Part shown: in pieces, positions 11,947 to 22,053 of the stretch
Layout: each line of letters begins with the position of its first letter
Position numbering within the stretch: position 1 is the stretch's first letter
NCBI GenBank assembly: GCA_018873225.1
Contig: JAEILZ010000005.1
Span: 682,001 to 746,000, forward strand
Length of the DNA: 64,000 bases
Direction: 5' to 3'
DNA from: [Phialemoniopsis] sp. UDSM-2020
Lineage: Eukaryota > Ascomycota > Sordariomycetes > Thyridiales > Thyridiaceae
Position numbers and translations under genes: made by a program
Notes under the pieces: generated by a model
Database searches by the model: none
What the model was told of the DNA's origin: nothing
What the model saw: only the letters and a program-made list of their open reading frames with translations

Positions 11947-12367
11947 CTTATCTGGATTGGCAGGAGAAAATGTCGACTGCTTGGCGGGGTAATTCGCGAT
12001 GCGACTGAGTCCTCAGTCAAAATTAATTTCTTGGGCGTACCCCCGCTATCGTTATCGTTATCAAACCCCCGGTTAATGGGTCTGGTCCAGCCTGTAGTGG
12101 GCCAAGATGTTCCACTCTGGATCCATGGCTCACTTTTCTGGAAACGCCAACAGTCCCAGCTTGACGTCTGTAATTTCACAAGCCTCTCCTCGACCTGGAC
12201 GTTCTTCTCTACTCAACACCATCTAATACAAGATTCGACGAACAAAGTATAGCCGAAGTTTTAGACGACACCGACCAATTGGCCCCCCTTCCTACCCCCC
12301 AAAAGGCAGCCGTGCGATAGTCAACGAGAACAGAGCTTTCGCGTCACTCTCGATCCCAACACCCACC
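11947..12367. other. Bidirectional promoter between DPH5 and SNU23
   Basis: 421 bp shared upstream region of two divergent housekeeping genes. No TATA box or named factor site is recognised. Confidence 0.55.
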
Positions 12368-13063
12368 ATGTCCGCCTACGGCACGCCCGCGGGCGACACC
12401 GGGTTCCGCAAGACGCGGGACCTGGACGAGTACGCCCAGCGCGCCAAGGAGCGCGAGCAAGCCGAGAAGGAAGAAGCCAAGGCCCGTTACGAGGCCAAGC
12501 TGGCGGGCAAGAAGTACTACAAGCCGCTCGACGGCTCCGAGTCGCTGACCTCGGCGCGCGCCGCGACGCTCGACCTCTCGGCGCAGGTCGGAAAAGTGCA
12601 GCTCGTGCCCGCCGGGGCCGGGGTAGGCAAGCGCGGGCGCGGCGCGGGCTTCTACTGCGAGGCGTGCGACCTGACGTTCAAGGACAACCTGCAGTGGGTG
12701 GAGCACCAGAACAGCATGCAGCACCTGCGTAACCTGGGCCAGACGGGCGAGGTGCGGCGGGCGACGCTCGAGGAGGTTGAGGCGCGGATCGAGGCGGCGT
12801 GGGAGCGCGTGCGGGCCGCGCGCGACGAGGGCACGGTGGACCTGCGCGAGAGGCTCGAGATACGCGCGAAGGAGGAGGAGAAGGAGCGCGAGGCGCGGCG
12901 GGAGAAGAGGCGGGAGCTCGCGGAGAGGAAGAGGGTCGAGAAGGAGAAGGCGGCCAAGGTGGACTACGGCGACGACGTCAGGATAGAGGGCGAGCACGAT
13001 GAGGACGACATGATGGCCATGATGGGGATCAGCGGGTTCGGGACGACCAAGAAGAAGTCATGA
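12368..13063 (+). CDS. SNU23: U4/U6.U5 tri-snRNP component Snu23 (ZMAT2 family)
   Basis: Spliceosomal protein of the tri-snRNP, acting in pre-mRNA splicing in the nucleus. Single exon, 231 residues. It starts SAYGTPAGDTGFRKTRDLDE, has a conserved YEAKLAGKKYYKPLDG segment, and carries one matrin/U1C-type C2H2 zinc finger with Cys97, Cys100, His113 and His119 (spacing 2-12-5). A long charged Glu/Arg helix follows (about residues 135-205), then an acidic end with DDMMAMMGISGFGTTKK. Length and order match ZMAT2/Snu23. The strongly GC-biased helix region produces several Arg-rich shadow frames that are not genes. Confidence 0.95.
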   Translation: MSAYGTPAGDTGFRKTRDLDEYAQRAKEREQAEKEEAKARYEAKLAGKKYYKPLDGSESLTSARAATLDLSAQVGKVQLVPAGAGVGKRGRGAGFYCEACDLTFKDNLQWVEHQNSMQHLRNLGQTGEVRRATLEEVEARIEAAWERVRAARDEGTVDLRERLEIRAKEEEKEREARREKRRELAERKRVEKEKAAKVDYGDDVRIEGEHDEDDMMAMMGISGFGTTKKKS

Positions 13064-13692
13064 GAAGCTGGATCAAGGGGTGCTGGCATGAGTTTATAGA
13101 GGGATGGAGTTCCTGGAGACGGCTTTCCTTTTCCAAATCAAGATACCCAAGCATATGGAACAACATGATTTTTGAAAACAGCAGAGGTTTTTTAACTCTC
13201 CCTATGCCAGAAATGTTTTTATATACAAGCTTTCTTCTGACCAAGGATGATGCCGAGATAAAGAAAAGATGATTCCGGGAAGCAATGGATCAACTGCCCA
13301 CCAGCAACAGAGCCTACCCTTTCTTGCCGAATTTATCTTACTGGATGTGGTGCGTGTGAAGGATAAATTGGCAGGGATGATTGGGTTAGGTTTGCACGTC
13401 ATGGCTGGCGTTCCTGACGCTGCATGTAAACCCCACATCATGACCACTTCACAAATGGCGGACTAGAAGCGACTCCACTGCAACTTCGCGGGGACCTTAA
13501 TGGGCACTCTTCCTCCAATTCACTTTCGTACCTCACTCACCTCTTGAAGGAGACAATCTCTAATCCTCTCCTCTTGGACGCTCTAATCAACCTACAAAGA
13601 CCTGCAAATACCTTACACTCAGCACACTCGACCTTACCTACATCCCCTACAACCCCATCCCTCCTCCTCCACGCCAAGCTCCGCCGATCACG
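13064..13692. other. Intergenic region SNU23-UBC7
   Basis: Tandem genes separated by 629 bp. The last 150 bp before the UBC7 start are rich in C and T, as in leaders of well-expressed fungal genes. No other feature is seen. Confidence 0.5.
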
Positions 13693-14315
13693 ATGGCATC
13701 ACGCCTCGCGACAGCCAGCCCCGCCACCGCGGCCGGTGCGTCGGCCCTGCTTAAGCGGCAGCTCAAGCAAATGCAGACCGACAAGGACATCCCCGGCATC
13801 TCGTGCGGTCTCGTCAACGACGCCAACATCTTTGAGTGGGAGGTCATGCTGATGATCAGCGACGACGTCAAGTACTACGGCGGTGAGTTTCCCCCTTCCT
13901 CCCCTGCCCCCTTCCTGCTCTGATCTCTAACCTCTATTTCCCTCCCACAGGCGGTAACTTCCGCGCCCGCATGTCCTTCCCGCCGACCTACCCGCTCCTG
14001 CCCCCGAGCCTCACCTTCCAGGACCCGATCCCCTTCCACCCAAACGTCTACCCCTCAGGCCTGCTGTGCATCTCGATCCTGCACCCGCCGGAGGAGGACA
14101 AGTGGGGCTACGAGGCCGCCTCGGAGCGCTGGAGCCCCGTCCAGACGCCCGAGACCATCCTGCTGTCCGTCATCAGCCTCTTCTCGAGCCCCAACGACGA
14201 GAGCCCGGCCAACGTGGAGGCGGCACGTATGCTGCGCGACGAGCGCGAGGGCAAGAACAAGGATTTCCGTAAGGCGGTGCGCAAGTGTGTCCGCGAGAGC
14301 CTGGGCGAGGACTGA
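13693..14315 (+). CDS. UBC7: Ubiquitin-conjugating enzyme E2 of the Ubc7/UBE2G class
   Basis: E2 enzyme that works with ER-membrane ubiquitin ligases (Hrd1, Doa10) in ER-associated degradation. Two exons, 13693-13882 and 13951-14315, total 555 nt, 184 residues. The E2 fold shows PPTYPLLPPSLTF, the HPNVYPSGLLCISILHPP block with catalytic Cys near residue 103, and the acidic insertion PEEDKWGYEAASERWSPVQT just after it, which is diagnostic for the Ubc7/Cdc34 class. The C-terminus SPANVEAA...RKAVRKCVRESLG is typical of Ubc7. The N-terminus is some 15 residues longer than yeast Ubc7 and Ala-rich. Confidence 0.95.
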
Positions 14316-14670
14316 GTGGAGGAAGAGGAGAGGGAAAGGATGGGGCCGGACGGCAGGGATGAGGCATACGGCGTATTCATGAAGCCTACATCATTTTAAG
14401 CGACGTTGGTGGCGTCGGAGGAAGCATGTCTTTTCCACACATCCCTAGGGATTGGGATACAGGATGAAATGAAGGCGTTCCTAGGGGAGAGTCGGCTGGT
14501 ACTTATCTTTTATTTGCATGGCGGCGCAGCACAAAGGCGTTGGTTCCTTTTTAATACACCGAAAATGAACATGATGCATTATCCAGCATAAGGGATCCGC
14601 TTGAAAAAGTCTCTATTTTGGGGTATCTATCTCTTTGTCCTGCTCTCTCTTATTTGACCAAACGGCGGAA
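14316..14670. other. Convergent 3' region UBC7/ALG1
   Basis: About 355 bp between two convergent stop codons; presumed 3' UTRs only. Confidence 0.55.
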
Positions 14671-16127
14671 TCATGAGGCAATGCCCAGAATCTGGGCGAC
14701 GACCCTGTCCCATTCCTCGTCCCAGCGGCGACTTCCTTCCCTGATGGCACCGTCCTTGAGGACGCCGAGCTCCTTAGCACCCGCAGGCCGCAACAAGCGG
14801 CTCAGTGTCTCGGACAACTCGTCCGACGTCTCGAAGCCGCAGCCGTTCTCGCCCTCCTTGACCAGCTCCGAGAAGCTCTCGTACCCAGAGTACGCCACCA
14901 CCGGCAGGCCTGCGCCAAACATGTCGACCACCTTCATGGGCAGGTCGACGCCGGAGCTGGACTTGTGCAGGCATACGCCGAGGTCGGCGGACGCAAGGAG
15001 AGTGGCGTAGTCCTCGATGGGGAGGAACATGGTCTTGATGCGGATGTTAGGGAGCAGGCCCTTTTGCGTGAGCTGGGCGACCTTCTCCTCATACATGGCC
15101 TTCTGTGGCCCCTTGCCAGTGATGATGGCTAATAGGGGCGTAGCGTCGACTTTCTTGCCCTCAACGATGGGAGCCTGGCTCGCGTATTTGGTTAGGGCGT
15201 CGAGGAGCAGGCCAAAGTCCTCGTCTGGGGTCCACGATGTGCTGCTGACGATGAGCCTCGCCTTGCCATCGACGATAGCCGAGGCCATGTCCCGGTTTTC
15301 GAGGATGCGGCTGAGGAAGTGGAGCCGCTCGGACGGACTGCTCATCGGGCTGAAGATGGTGGCTGGCCGGTCGTGCATCGCGACGATGCGGCTCTTGATG
15401 CCATATGGCGGCTTCTGCAGCTGGCGTGCCATGGCGTTGGTGACGGCCATGTTGTCCGAGCCGACCTTGGCGAAGAGGCACTCGTAAAGCTTGGAGATGC
15501 GCACAAAGGGGTGGGATGGCCCGCGCGTGCCGGCGAGGATAGTCCAGCCGTAGTTGTGCCAGTCGATCACGACGCGGTGGTTGCGGACGATGCTGACGAG
15601 GAAGGCGATGGCGAGGGTCGGGATGGACGGCGGGTTCTGAACGATGAGGAACTCGCAGGGTGGCGTCTGGTAGCAGAGGACCATAAAAAGGTCGTAGATC
15701 TGCCAGAGGACTTTGAAAGGCGCAGTGAGGATGAAAGGAATTGCCTTGGACTGGAGGATCTTGGGGGGTGCGCTCAGGCCCCAGATCCGAACACTCTCGT
15801 GCTCAACGAGCTCGGGAAGAGGCGGTGATTCTGAAGAGACGTTAGCTATATTGAAGTACGGTGACACTCGAAATGAGATGAATTCATACCATTGTAGCCA
15901 ATGAGCTCGACTGAACCGCCGTGTTTTGCGATGCTCAAAGCATGATACTGCATGCGCGGACTCCGTCCAATATCGCCAAGGACCAAGACCTGCGCAGACA
16001 CCTTGCTCTTGGCAGTCTTTGAGTAGCGCTTTGGCCAGAAGAGGAGGATAATGAGGAGGTCGAGCGCCCATAAAACGACGATAGCGACAACAATATGTGA
16101 GCGGTCCATGCTGTTGACTTTGCCCAC
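14671..16127 (-). CDS. ALG1: Chitobiosyldiphosphodolichol beta-1,4-mannosyltransferase Alg1 (GT33)
   Basis: Adds the first mannose to GlcNAc2-PP-dolichol on the cytosolic face of the ER in N-glycan precursor assembly. Two exons on the minus strand: 15890-16127 and 14671-15830, total 1398 nt, 465 residues. A single N-terminal membrane anchor (about residues 12-31, [19 protein letters not shown]) is followed by [19 protein letters not shown], a hallmark of Alg1. Splicing gives [13 protein letters not shown]. Later motifs are [42 protein letters not shown], the [20 protein letters not shown] nucleotide-sugar-binding region and [11 protein letters not shown] second Met six codons downstream could also serve as start. 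The longer open frame that reads past the exon 1 boundary is intronic. Confidence 0.95.
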
Positions 16128-17233
16128 TTGGGTTGCCCAGGTTTGATCCGGGTGTGTGCTTCAAAGTAAGACACGATGAGAAGGCCAAGTAGCACGTGCC
16201 ACCAGTGAATCGACAGGTGAGGTTGAGATCTTTGCTTCGTGTTCACAGGCTGCCCCTTTTTCGCTCCGAGCTCACTTCCGCCCAACCCTGACTACTCGAG
16301 TTGATCCGTGAGCTCCCAGCTCGGCCAGATTTTATGTTTGATATGTTGAGACTGCTTCAATGCAAATATGGCATGGAACTGATGCCACGATGCAATGCCA
16401 GTTTCCAGCCTTGCAGCTCGTGTGGTGTCCCCTCCGTGCAGGGCCCACGCAGGGCAGGGATTCGCTGCAATTCGGGCGTCGATAAGGTCGCATCTCCACA
16501 ACGGGCCTGGTGGAAATTGTCCGCCAAGCCCCGCCAAGCAGGAGCTACCCTCTGATGAAAAAGGAAAGAGCGCCCCTGATCACCAATCACGGTGCGCAAC
16601 GGGCAGGAACGTGGTCATGGTTTCCCCACACTGCATCTCTCAGGAGATCCTGAAAGGGGAAAACGCAGATGGAGTCAACAATGGAATGCGGCGAGCCACT
16701 CCCTCACCAGTCAACGTCCTTCCTTATCTCCCTGTCCCTCTCCGCCGCCGGCCGCCACCGACGTGGTCTTGCGACACCTCAATTGATTTTTTCCTGTCTC
16801 TGACATTTGTAGTCAGACTGGTGATTGTTCGAGTCTAGGAGCATATCTTGCAACCACGCCATTTTAATCGGCTGCCTTGCTTTTTCTTCGAGCGGCCCTG
16901 ACGCAAAGGCGGAGATCGAGTTTCCTCGCCCCCTTCACCTTAACCTAGCACCACGACTCGAGCAAGTCGGGGCATCGGCGGGGAAAGCACATCATCCCAC
17001 ACCGCATCATCTTCGACATCCAATCCTCTACGTTCCCAGATTGCCGACGGCGTCTGCTGCCATACGATCTCTCCATCGATCCTGACGCGCTTTACGGGGC
17101 GATCTCTTCCGAACTGCGAAACATCCCAACCATCCTTGCCCACCATCCATGATAAGGACCCAGTCCACATTCGAGCTGTAGGGCTGTCGGCAAGATCGTC
17201 GACGACAAGGCACCGCAGCCGAACATACAGACA
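16128..17233. other. Bidirectional upstream region of ALG1 and zinc transporter
   Basis: 1.1 kb between divergent starts. The open frames are short and featureless. The last 400 bp are GC-rich and C-biased and probably include the transporter's leader. Confidence 0.5.
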
Positions 17234-19019
17234 ATGACTTCATACGCTCTCCCGACGGGCATCATGCACTCACATGGCGAACAGCACAGCGCCCACATGC
17301 ACGTTCATGGACATTCCCACTCCACACCGTCATTCAGCGCCCTCGGCAACTCTCGCTCTCTGAGACCTGAAAAGCCCAGCACACCAGCTGAGAACGGCCA
17401 TATGCACGATCATGACCATGACCACGATCACGGCCATGATCACGATCACGACCATGGTCACGACACGCATAACCTGCCCCAATACCGGGCCAATTCCAAC
17501 CATCCCCTCCGCGGGCGCCCGAACCTGCCGCCCCCGCTGTCATCCGGACACGGCTGGACAAAGTCGATCTCCGCTGGCGGCAAGCCTCTGATCACGCCCA
17601 CCAGTGCTGTATTTGAGAAGGTGTACTCGCCGCCGGCCCAGCCTGCCACGAAGGCTCATAGTCACGATCATGATCATGGTGCTATCAAGCGATCAGGAGT
17701 GACGAGCTTCCTCCTCACCTACACGGCAAAATGGCCACTACTGCACGCAATTATGACTGAAAAGGACTCGAGGAGGATATTTTACTTTATGAGGTACGAG
17801 CACATACGTCCCAACTCTTCGTACGAATGATTCCTCACTAATGGACCACAAACAGTCTAAATTTCGGCTTCATGACGATCCAGGCTTTTTACGGATACGT
17901 AACGGATTCGCTTGGTCTACTCAGTGACAGTGTGCACATGTTCTTCGACTGCGTTGCGTTGGCCGTTGGCCTGTTCGCTGCCGTCGCAAGCAAGTGGCCG
18001 CCGAGCGAGAGGTTCCCGTACGGGTTCGGAAAGGTCGAGACCCTGAGCGGTTTCGCCAACGGTATTTTCCTAGTGTATGTTTTACCCGCCACCCCGTTAT
18101 AACGTCTGGTTCCTAACGGTTTTGTAGACTCATCAGTGTCGAGATCATGTTCGAGGCGTTTGAGAGGATCATCGAGGGCCACGAAACGAAGCGTTTGGGG
18201 GAGCTGTTCATTGTCAGCACATTAGGACTGCTGGTCAACCTGGTTGGCATGGCCGCGTTCGGCCATCATCACCACGGCCACGACCATGGCGGTCACTCAC
18301 ATGGCCACTCGCACGATCATTCGCATGGTCATGATCATGACCACGACCATGGACACGACCATGGCCACAAGCACGACCACGAAGACGGTTGCAATCATGA
18401 CAAGGATCATGATCATGATCATGCTCATGCGCACGATCACGGACACGACCACGGGCATTCCCATGCTGCTCATAGCCACGGGCATTGCCACGACAACGAA
18501 AACATGTACGGCATCTACTTGCACGTTCTTGCCGATACGCTGGGCAGCGCCGCGGTCATTGTGTCGACTATTCTCACACACTTTTGGCCGTGGGCAGGCT
18601 GGGATCCGCTGGCTTCCTCCTTGATTGCTATTCTCATCCTTGGGTCTTCGATCCCCCTCGTCAAGTCCTCGGCACGCCGCCTGTTGCTCACTATCCCAGA
18701 CCGACTCGAATACAACCTCCGGGATACGCTGTCGGGCATTACTGGGATCCGTGGAGTTGCCAGCTACTCTGTGCCAAAGTTGTGGATGGACGACCGCGGC
18801 GGAGGAGACGACAAGCTGCTGGGCATGATGCATGTCGTGGCTGTCCGCGGTGCGGACATGGAGGATGTCAAGGAGCGCGTCCGGAGCTTCCTTGGCGGCA
18901 AGGGCATTGACATCACGCTGCAGGTGGAGAGGGAAGGTGACACGACATGCTGGTGTGGCAACGGCCGCAGTCCATTGTCCGGAGGGGGCCACAACGCGAC
19001 CAGGAGTGTGGCGTTTTAG
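17234..19019 (+). CDS. MSC2: Cation-diffusion-facilitator zinc transporter, Msc2/ZnT7-like
   Basis: Zn2+/H+ exchanger of the CDF family, expected to load zinc into the ER/Golgi lumen. Three exons: 17234-17793, 17856-18074 and 18128-19019, total 1671 nt, 556 residues. A cytosolic N-terminus carries a His/Asp repeat. The first membrane pair follows ([20 protein letters not shown]), then TM2 with the zinc-site HMFFD in [14 protein letters not shown] very long His-rich loop (about 80 residues, coded by 18259-18492) lies between TM4 and TM5, and TM5 has HVLAD (the second HxxxD). HxxxD in both TM2 and TM5 indicates zinc specificity. The C-terminal cytosolic domain ends with [19 protein letters not shown] and a CWC. 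Yeast Msc2 is longer at its N-terminus, so an upstream exon is possible, but none is seen. Confidence 0.88.
17400..17466 (+). repeat. CAT/CAC-GAT/GAC repeat encoding His-Asp run
   Basis: Imperfect hexanucleotide repeat within exon 1 of the zinc transporter, encoding alternating His-Asp with some His-Gly. The role is probably zinc buffering or sensing. Synonymous codon mixing shows selection on the protein rather than fresh DNA slippage. Confidence 0.7.
18259..18492 (+). repeat. His-rich loop repeat of the zinc transporter
   Basis: About 230 bp of imperfect CAY-GAY/GGY repeats encoding the cytosolic His-rich loop between TM4 and TM5, with a few Lys, Glu, Asn and Cys interruptions. Confidence 0.75.
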
Positions 19020-19586
19020 GGGGGCGACATGGTGTAGAGTCACTTTTTGGGGATTCTCTTCTTGGACGACGGCTCTCGTCACCTTCTTGCATAAAAGACG
19101 GGAGTCAGCATTTATATACCGGGCTTTTCTTGGGAGTACACGAGGGTTTGGACATGGCATCATCTACATATATAGACTAGCACATGGGGGGAGTTGTAGT
19201 ATTTGTGTAGTCGATAGTCTCTCTCGGAGTTGGGACAAGGACAAGGACAAGGAATAATGAAATGGGAAACAATTGTATCAAATCATACCCATAAGCTCTT
19301 GGCAGAAAAGGGAAGCTCCATGCGACAAGTACGTGACATTTCCTTTCGCCCAGTGCAGTGTGACAGCTCCGCTGCATGCACCATAGACGATCTACCCTCC
19401 ACTGGATTGCAACAAGCGATCCATTGGCATCACCCGATCGGCCCTCATCTTGCCTCTGTCCTCCACCAGTGTGCATCCATGCCAGATTGACCATCCGTCC
19501 ATCCGCCTGTCCGGGTCTGTCGTGGCAGGCATGAGATCGTACCGTTGCCAACAGAGGCTAGGCTCAGGTCCAACTAGCGCCACCAA

Positions 19587-19592
19587 CCGAGG
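19587..19592 (-). promoter_or_regulatory. CCTCGG-type fatty-acid response core (copy 1)
   Basis: CCGAGG, the reverse complement of CCTCGG, about 850 bp upstream of the carnitine carrier ATG. CCTCGG is the core bound by FarA/FarB in Aspergillus nidulans. Assignment is by motif and neighbour only. Confidence 0.4.
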
Positions 19593-19614
19593 GAACCTCC
19601 GCTCCAGCGCTGTA

Positions 19615-19634
19615 ACCCCACGTTTTGGTGGGGT
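19615..19634. promoter_or_regulatory. Inverted repeat with paired CreA-type GTGGGG sites
   Basis: Perfect 7-bp arms ACCCCAC/GTGGGGT around a 6-nt loop. Each arm contains GTGGGG, which fits the CreA consensus SYGGRG in opposite orientations. Paired sites are the usual functional arrangement for carbon repression, and carnitine-carrier genes are glucose-repressed in Aspergillus. It could also be a transcript hairpin. Confidence 0.4.
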
Positions 19635-19766
19635 CCTGAGCCCTTCCCACAGGGGTTCTGGTGCCCTCCTGGTGCGTCACTGACCATTTTTGTTTAGCGG
19701 CCTTTTCCCTTGGGGCTCGAGCTGCCGAATGGTGGCCCGGGGATTTTGTTGCCCACAGCCGAACGA

Positions 19767-19772
19767 CCGAGG
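19767..19772 (-). promoter_or_regulatory. CCTCGG-type fatty-acid response core (copy 2)
   Basis: CCGAGG about 670 bp upstream of the carrier ATG, in the same orientation as the other two copies. Confidence 0.4.
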
Positions 19773-20132
19773 CAGCGCGCGATTTTTCAACTGCGGGAGC
19801 GGCTGTTGCGCGGCACAAGCTTGGTTCGAGCACGCTCAGTAGAGGTTGGAGAAAAGACTGTGTAATATCTTTTCTTGGAGAAGGCGGGGAATACTTTTTT
19901 TTCTTTAAACTGTTACCGAAGATCTTCCCATCCTTGTTTTGTTTAATTCCTCAATTGACGGAACTTTCCCATTTGCACGCGACTAGACATACACAGTCTT
20001 ACTTACCGACTTTCACAAGCCAAAAGACAAGAAGAGAAGCCTAATAGCAAAGCGGAGAGCTGACTCGAATTTGCTCCACACCAGCTCTTTGATTTACCGT
20101 TATCGCCAAAAACGCCGGTGGGCTAAATTGTG

Positions 20133-20138
20133 CCGAGG
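20133..20138 (-). promoter_or_regulatory. CCTCGG-type fatty-acid response core (copy 3)
   Basis: CCGAGG about 305 bp upstream of the carrier ATG, the copy best placed for a proximal promoter element. Confidence 0.45.
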
Positions 20139-20443
20139 CTGGGGGGACCACCAGACCAGACCTTTGTGACGTCTACAGGGTTCGCAAAAGCCACGAGATT
20201 GTGTTTTTCGTTTTGTCTTGCGCTGGACAATTCGAGCCTCTTGGTCGACGAGACACAACATCTGGCAGAGAAGAGTTTGAAATTGGCGACTGTACAGTCC
20301 ATTGCGCGACAACACACAACGCTCGGCCCAGGGAGATAAGCCAGACACGCGCAGAGCCGAGAAACTGAACTCCCTCTGGTTCCTCGCACGATCTCACGAG
20401 GTTGACCACCACAAACAACTCTCTCTCACCACACACAAACACA

Positions 20444-21571
20444 ATGTCATCCTCACCATCAGAGACGCCCGGCGCCGCCGCAGCCGCCGTCAACCGCACC
20501 CTGCACGACAAGCTCCCCAACGCCGTCGCCGACAAGCTGCCGCACATCCCCGAGACCAAGGCCGAGGTCAAGGCCGACGCCAAAGCCGCCGCCTCGACGG
20601 GGCTCGCGCAGCTGCGCTCCTTTGCCGCCGGAGGCTTTGGTGGCATCTGCGCCGTCGTCGTGGGCCACCCGTTCGACCTCGTCAAGGTGCGCCTGCAGAC
20701 CGCCGAGCGCGGCGTCTACTCTTCGGCCATCGACGTCGTGCGCAAGAGCATCGCGCGCGACGGTCTGAGGAGGGGTCTGTATGCTGGTGTCAGCGCGCCG
20801 CTTGTGGGTGTTACGCCCATGTGTAAGTTTTCCTTCCCCTGCGCTCCTCAACTGTCCTTCACCCACAGTGAGGGCTAACCTCTTTGTCTGTTGATAGTCG
20901 CCGTCTCTTTCTGGGGCTACGACCTCGGCAAGTCCATCGTCTCCTCCATGTCCCCGCCCTCCGCCGACGGCTCCCTCTCCATCGGCCAGATCTCGGCAGC
21001 GGGCTTCTTCTCCGCCATCCCCATGACCGCCATCACCGCGCCCTTTGAGCGCGTGAAAGTCATCCTCCAGGTCCAGGGCCAAAAGAAGCTCGAGCCGGGC
21101 CAGAAGCCCAAATACTCTGGCGGTCTCGACGTCGTGCGCAGCCTCTACCGCGAGGGCGGCCTGCGCTCCGTCTTCCGCGGCTCGGCCGCCACGCTCGCGC
21201 GCGACGGGCCCGGCTCCGCGGCCTACTTCGCCACGTACGAGTACGCCAAGCGCAAGCTCACGCCTGTCGACCCCGTGACGGGCAAGCCCAGCGGGCAGCT
21301 CAGCCTGACGGCCGTGACGTGCGCCGGCGCGGCGGCGGGCGTGGCCATGTGGATCCCCGTCTTCCCCGTCGACACGGTGAAGAGCCGCCTGCAGACGGCC
21401 GAGGGCAACGTCACGATCGGCGGCGTCGTGCGCGAGCTGTACGGCAAGGGCGGCATGCGCGCGTTCTTCCCCGGCTTCGGCCCGGCGCTGGCGAGGGCCG
21501 TGCCCGCCAACGCGGCGACGTTCTTGGGCGTCGAGTTGGCGCACCAGGCTATGAACAAGGCTTTTGGCTGA
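20444..21571 (+). CDS. acuH: Mitochondrial carnitine/acylcarnitine carrier
   Basis: Inner-membrane carrier exchanging acylcarnitines for carnitine, needed to move acetyl and acyl units into mitochondria. Two exons, 20444-20822 and 20898-21571, total 1053 nt, 350 residues. Three mitochondrial-carrier repeats are visible, each with its PX[DE]XX[KR] signature: PFDLVKVRLQT, PFERVKVILQVQ and PVDTVKSRLQT. The first repeat opens with RSFAAGGFGGICAVVVGHPFD. FRGSAATLARDGPGSAAYFATYEYAK and the KKLEPGQKPKYSGGLD loop match the carnitine carrier subfamily (yeast Crc1, Aspergillus AcuH). An N-terminal extension of about 55 residues, Ala-rich with Lys/Asp, precedes the first repeat. Probably induced by fatty acids and repressed by glucose, judging from upstream motifs. 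Confidence 0.93.
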
Positions 21572-22053
21572 AGAGCTATAGGTGAAGGCGGTTGAGTAGC
21601 TTGGGAAGGAGCACGGACTGATCGCATACACTGCGTCGGTGGTCTGTGGGACATTCTTGTAGACGGGAAAGCAAGGGTCGGCCATGGAAGACACACCGTT
21701 CGGAGATCGGCTGCAAATGGCATTTTCAGGATCTAGAGGGGTTCAACGCGAATCTGCTCTTTTCCAACATCGCATTAGGTTTTCTTGTCGCACAGGCGAA
21801 ACGGATGATTTGCAGTTTTCTTCGCACACATTGTCATGTCGAGATCTCGTTTCAGAAAAGTAAAGCCGTCATAGAGACTGCATGGGAAATAGACTTGATC
21901 ATCTGAACTACCGAAGTGTTCATTACCGTACTCCTTTTTTAGTGACTATTTGTCCGCCTGTCCAGTTCTACTACGCCGTGCCATGCAATTGCCATTGTCA
22001 AAATCAATCCTTCATACTCATACACCCCTTGGGGTCAAAATCGTGGACGTGAT
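21572..22053. other. Convergent 3' region carrier/TFIIIC
   Basis: About 480 bp between convergent stop codons; nothing beyond 3' UTR sequence is recognised. Confidence 0.5.

Larger units (their letters stand above)
19020..20443. other. Long upstream region of the carnitine carrier gene
   Basis: 1.4 kb between tandem genes. It contains three CCGAGG (= CCTCGG) cores and a palindromic pair of CreA-type GTGGGG sites, listed separately, and a GGACAA triple repeat near 19234-19251. The last 400 bp hold a T/C-rich leader. No gene is supported here. Confidence 0.55.

Noticed and set aside
20459..21694. 411-codon minus-strand open frame over the carnitine carrier
   Set aside because: Antisense shadow; no domain, extreme Arg/Gly/His composition, and it crosses the real gene's intron.
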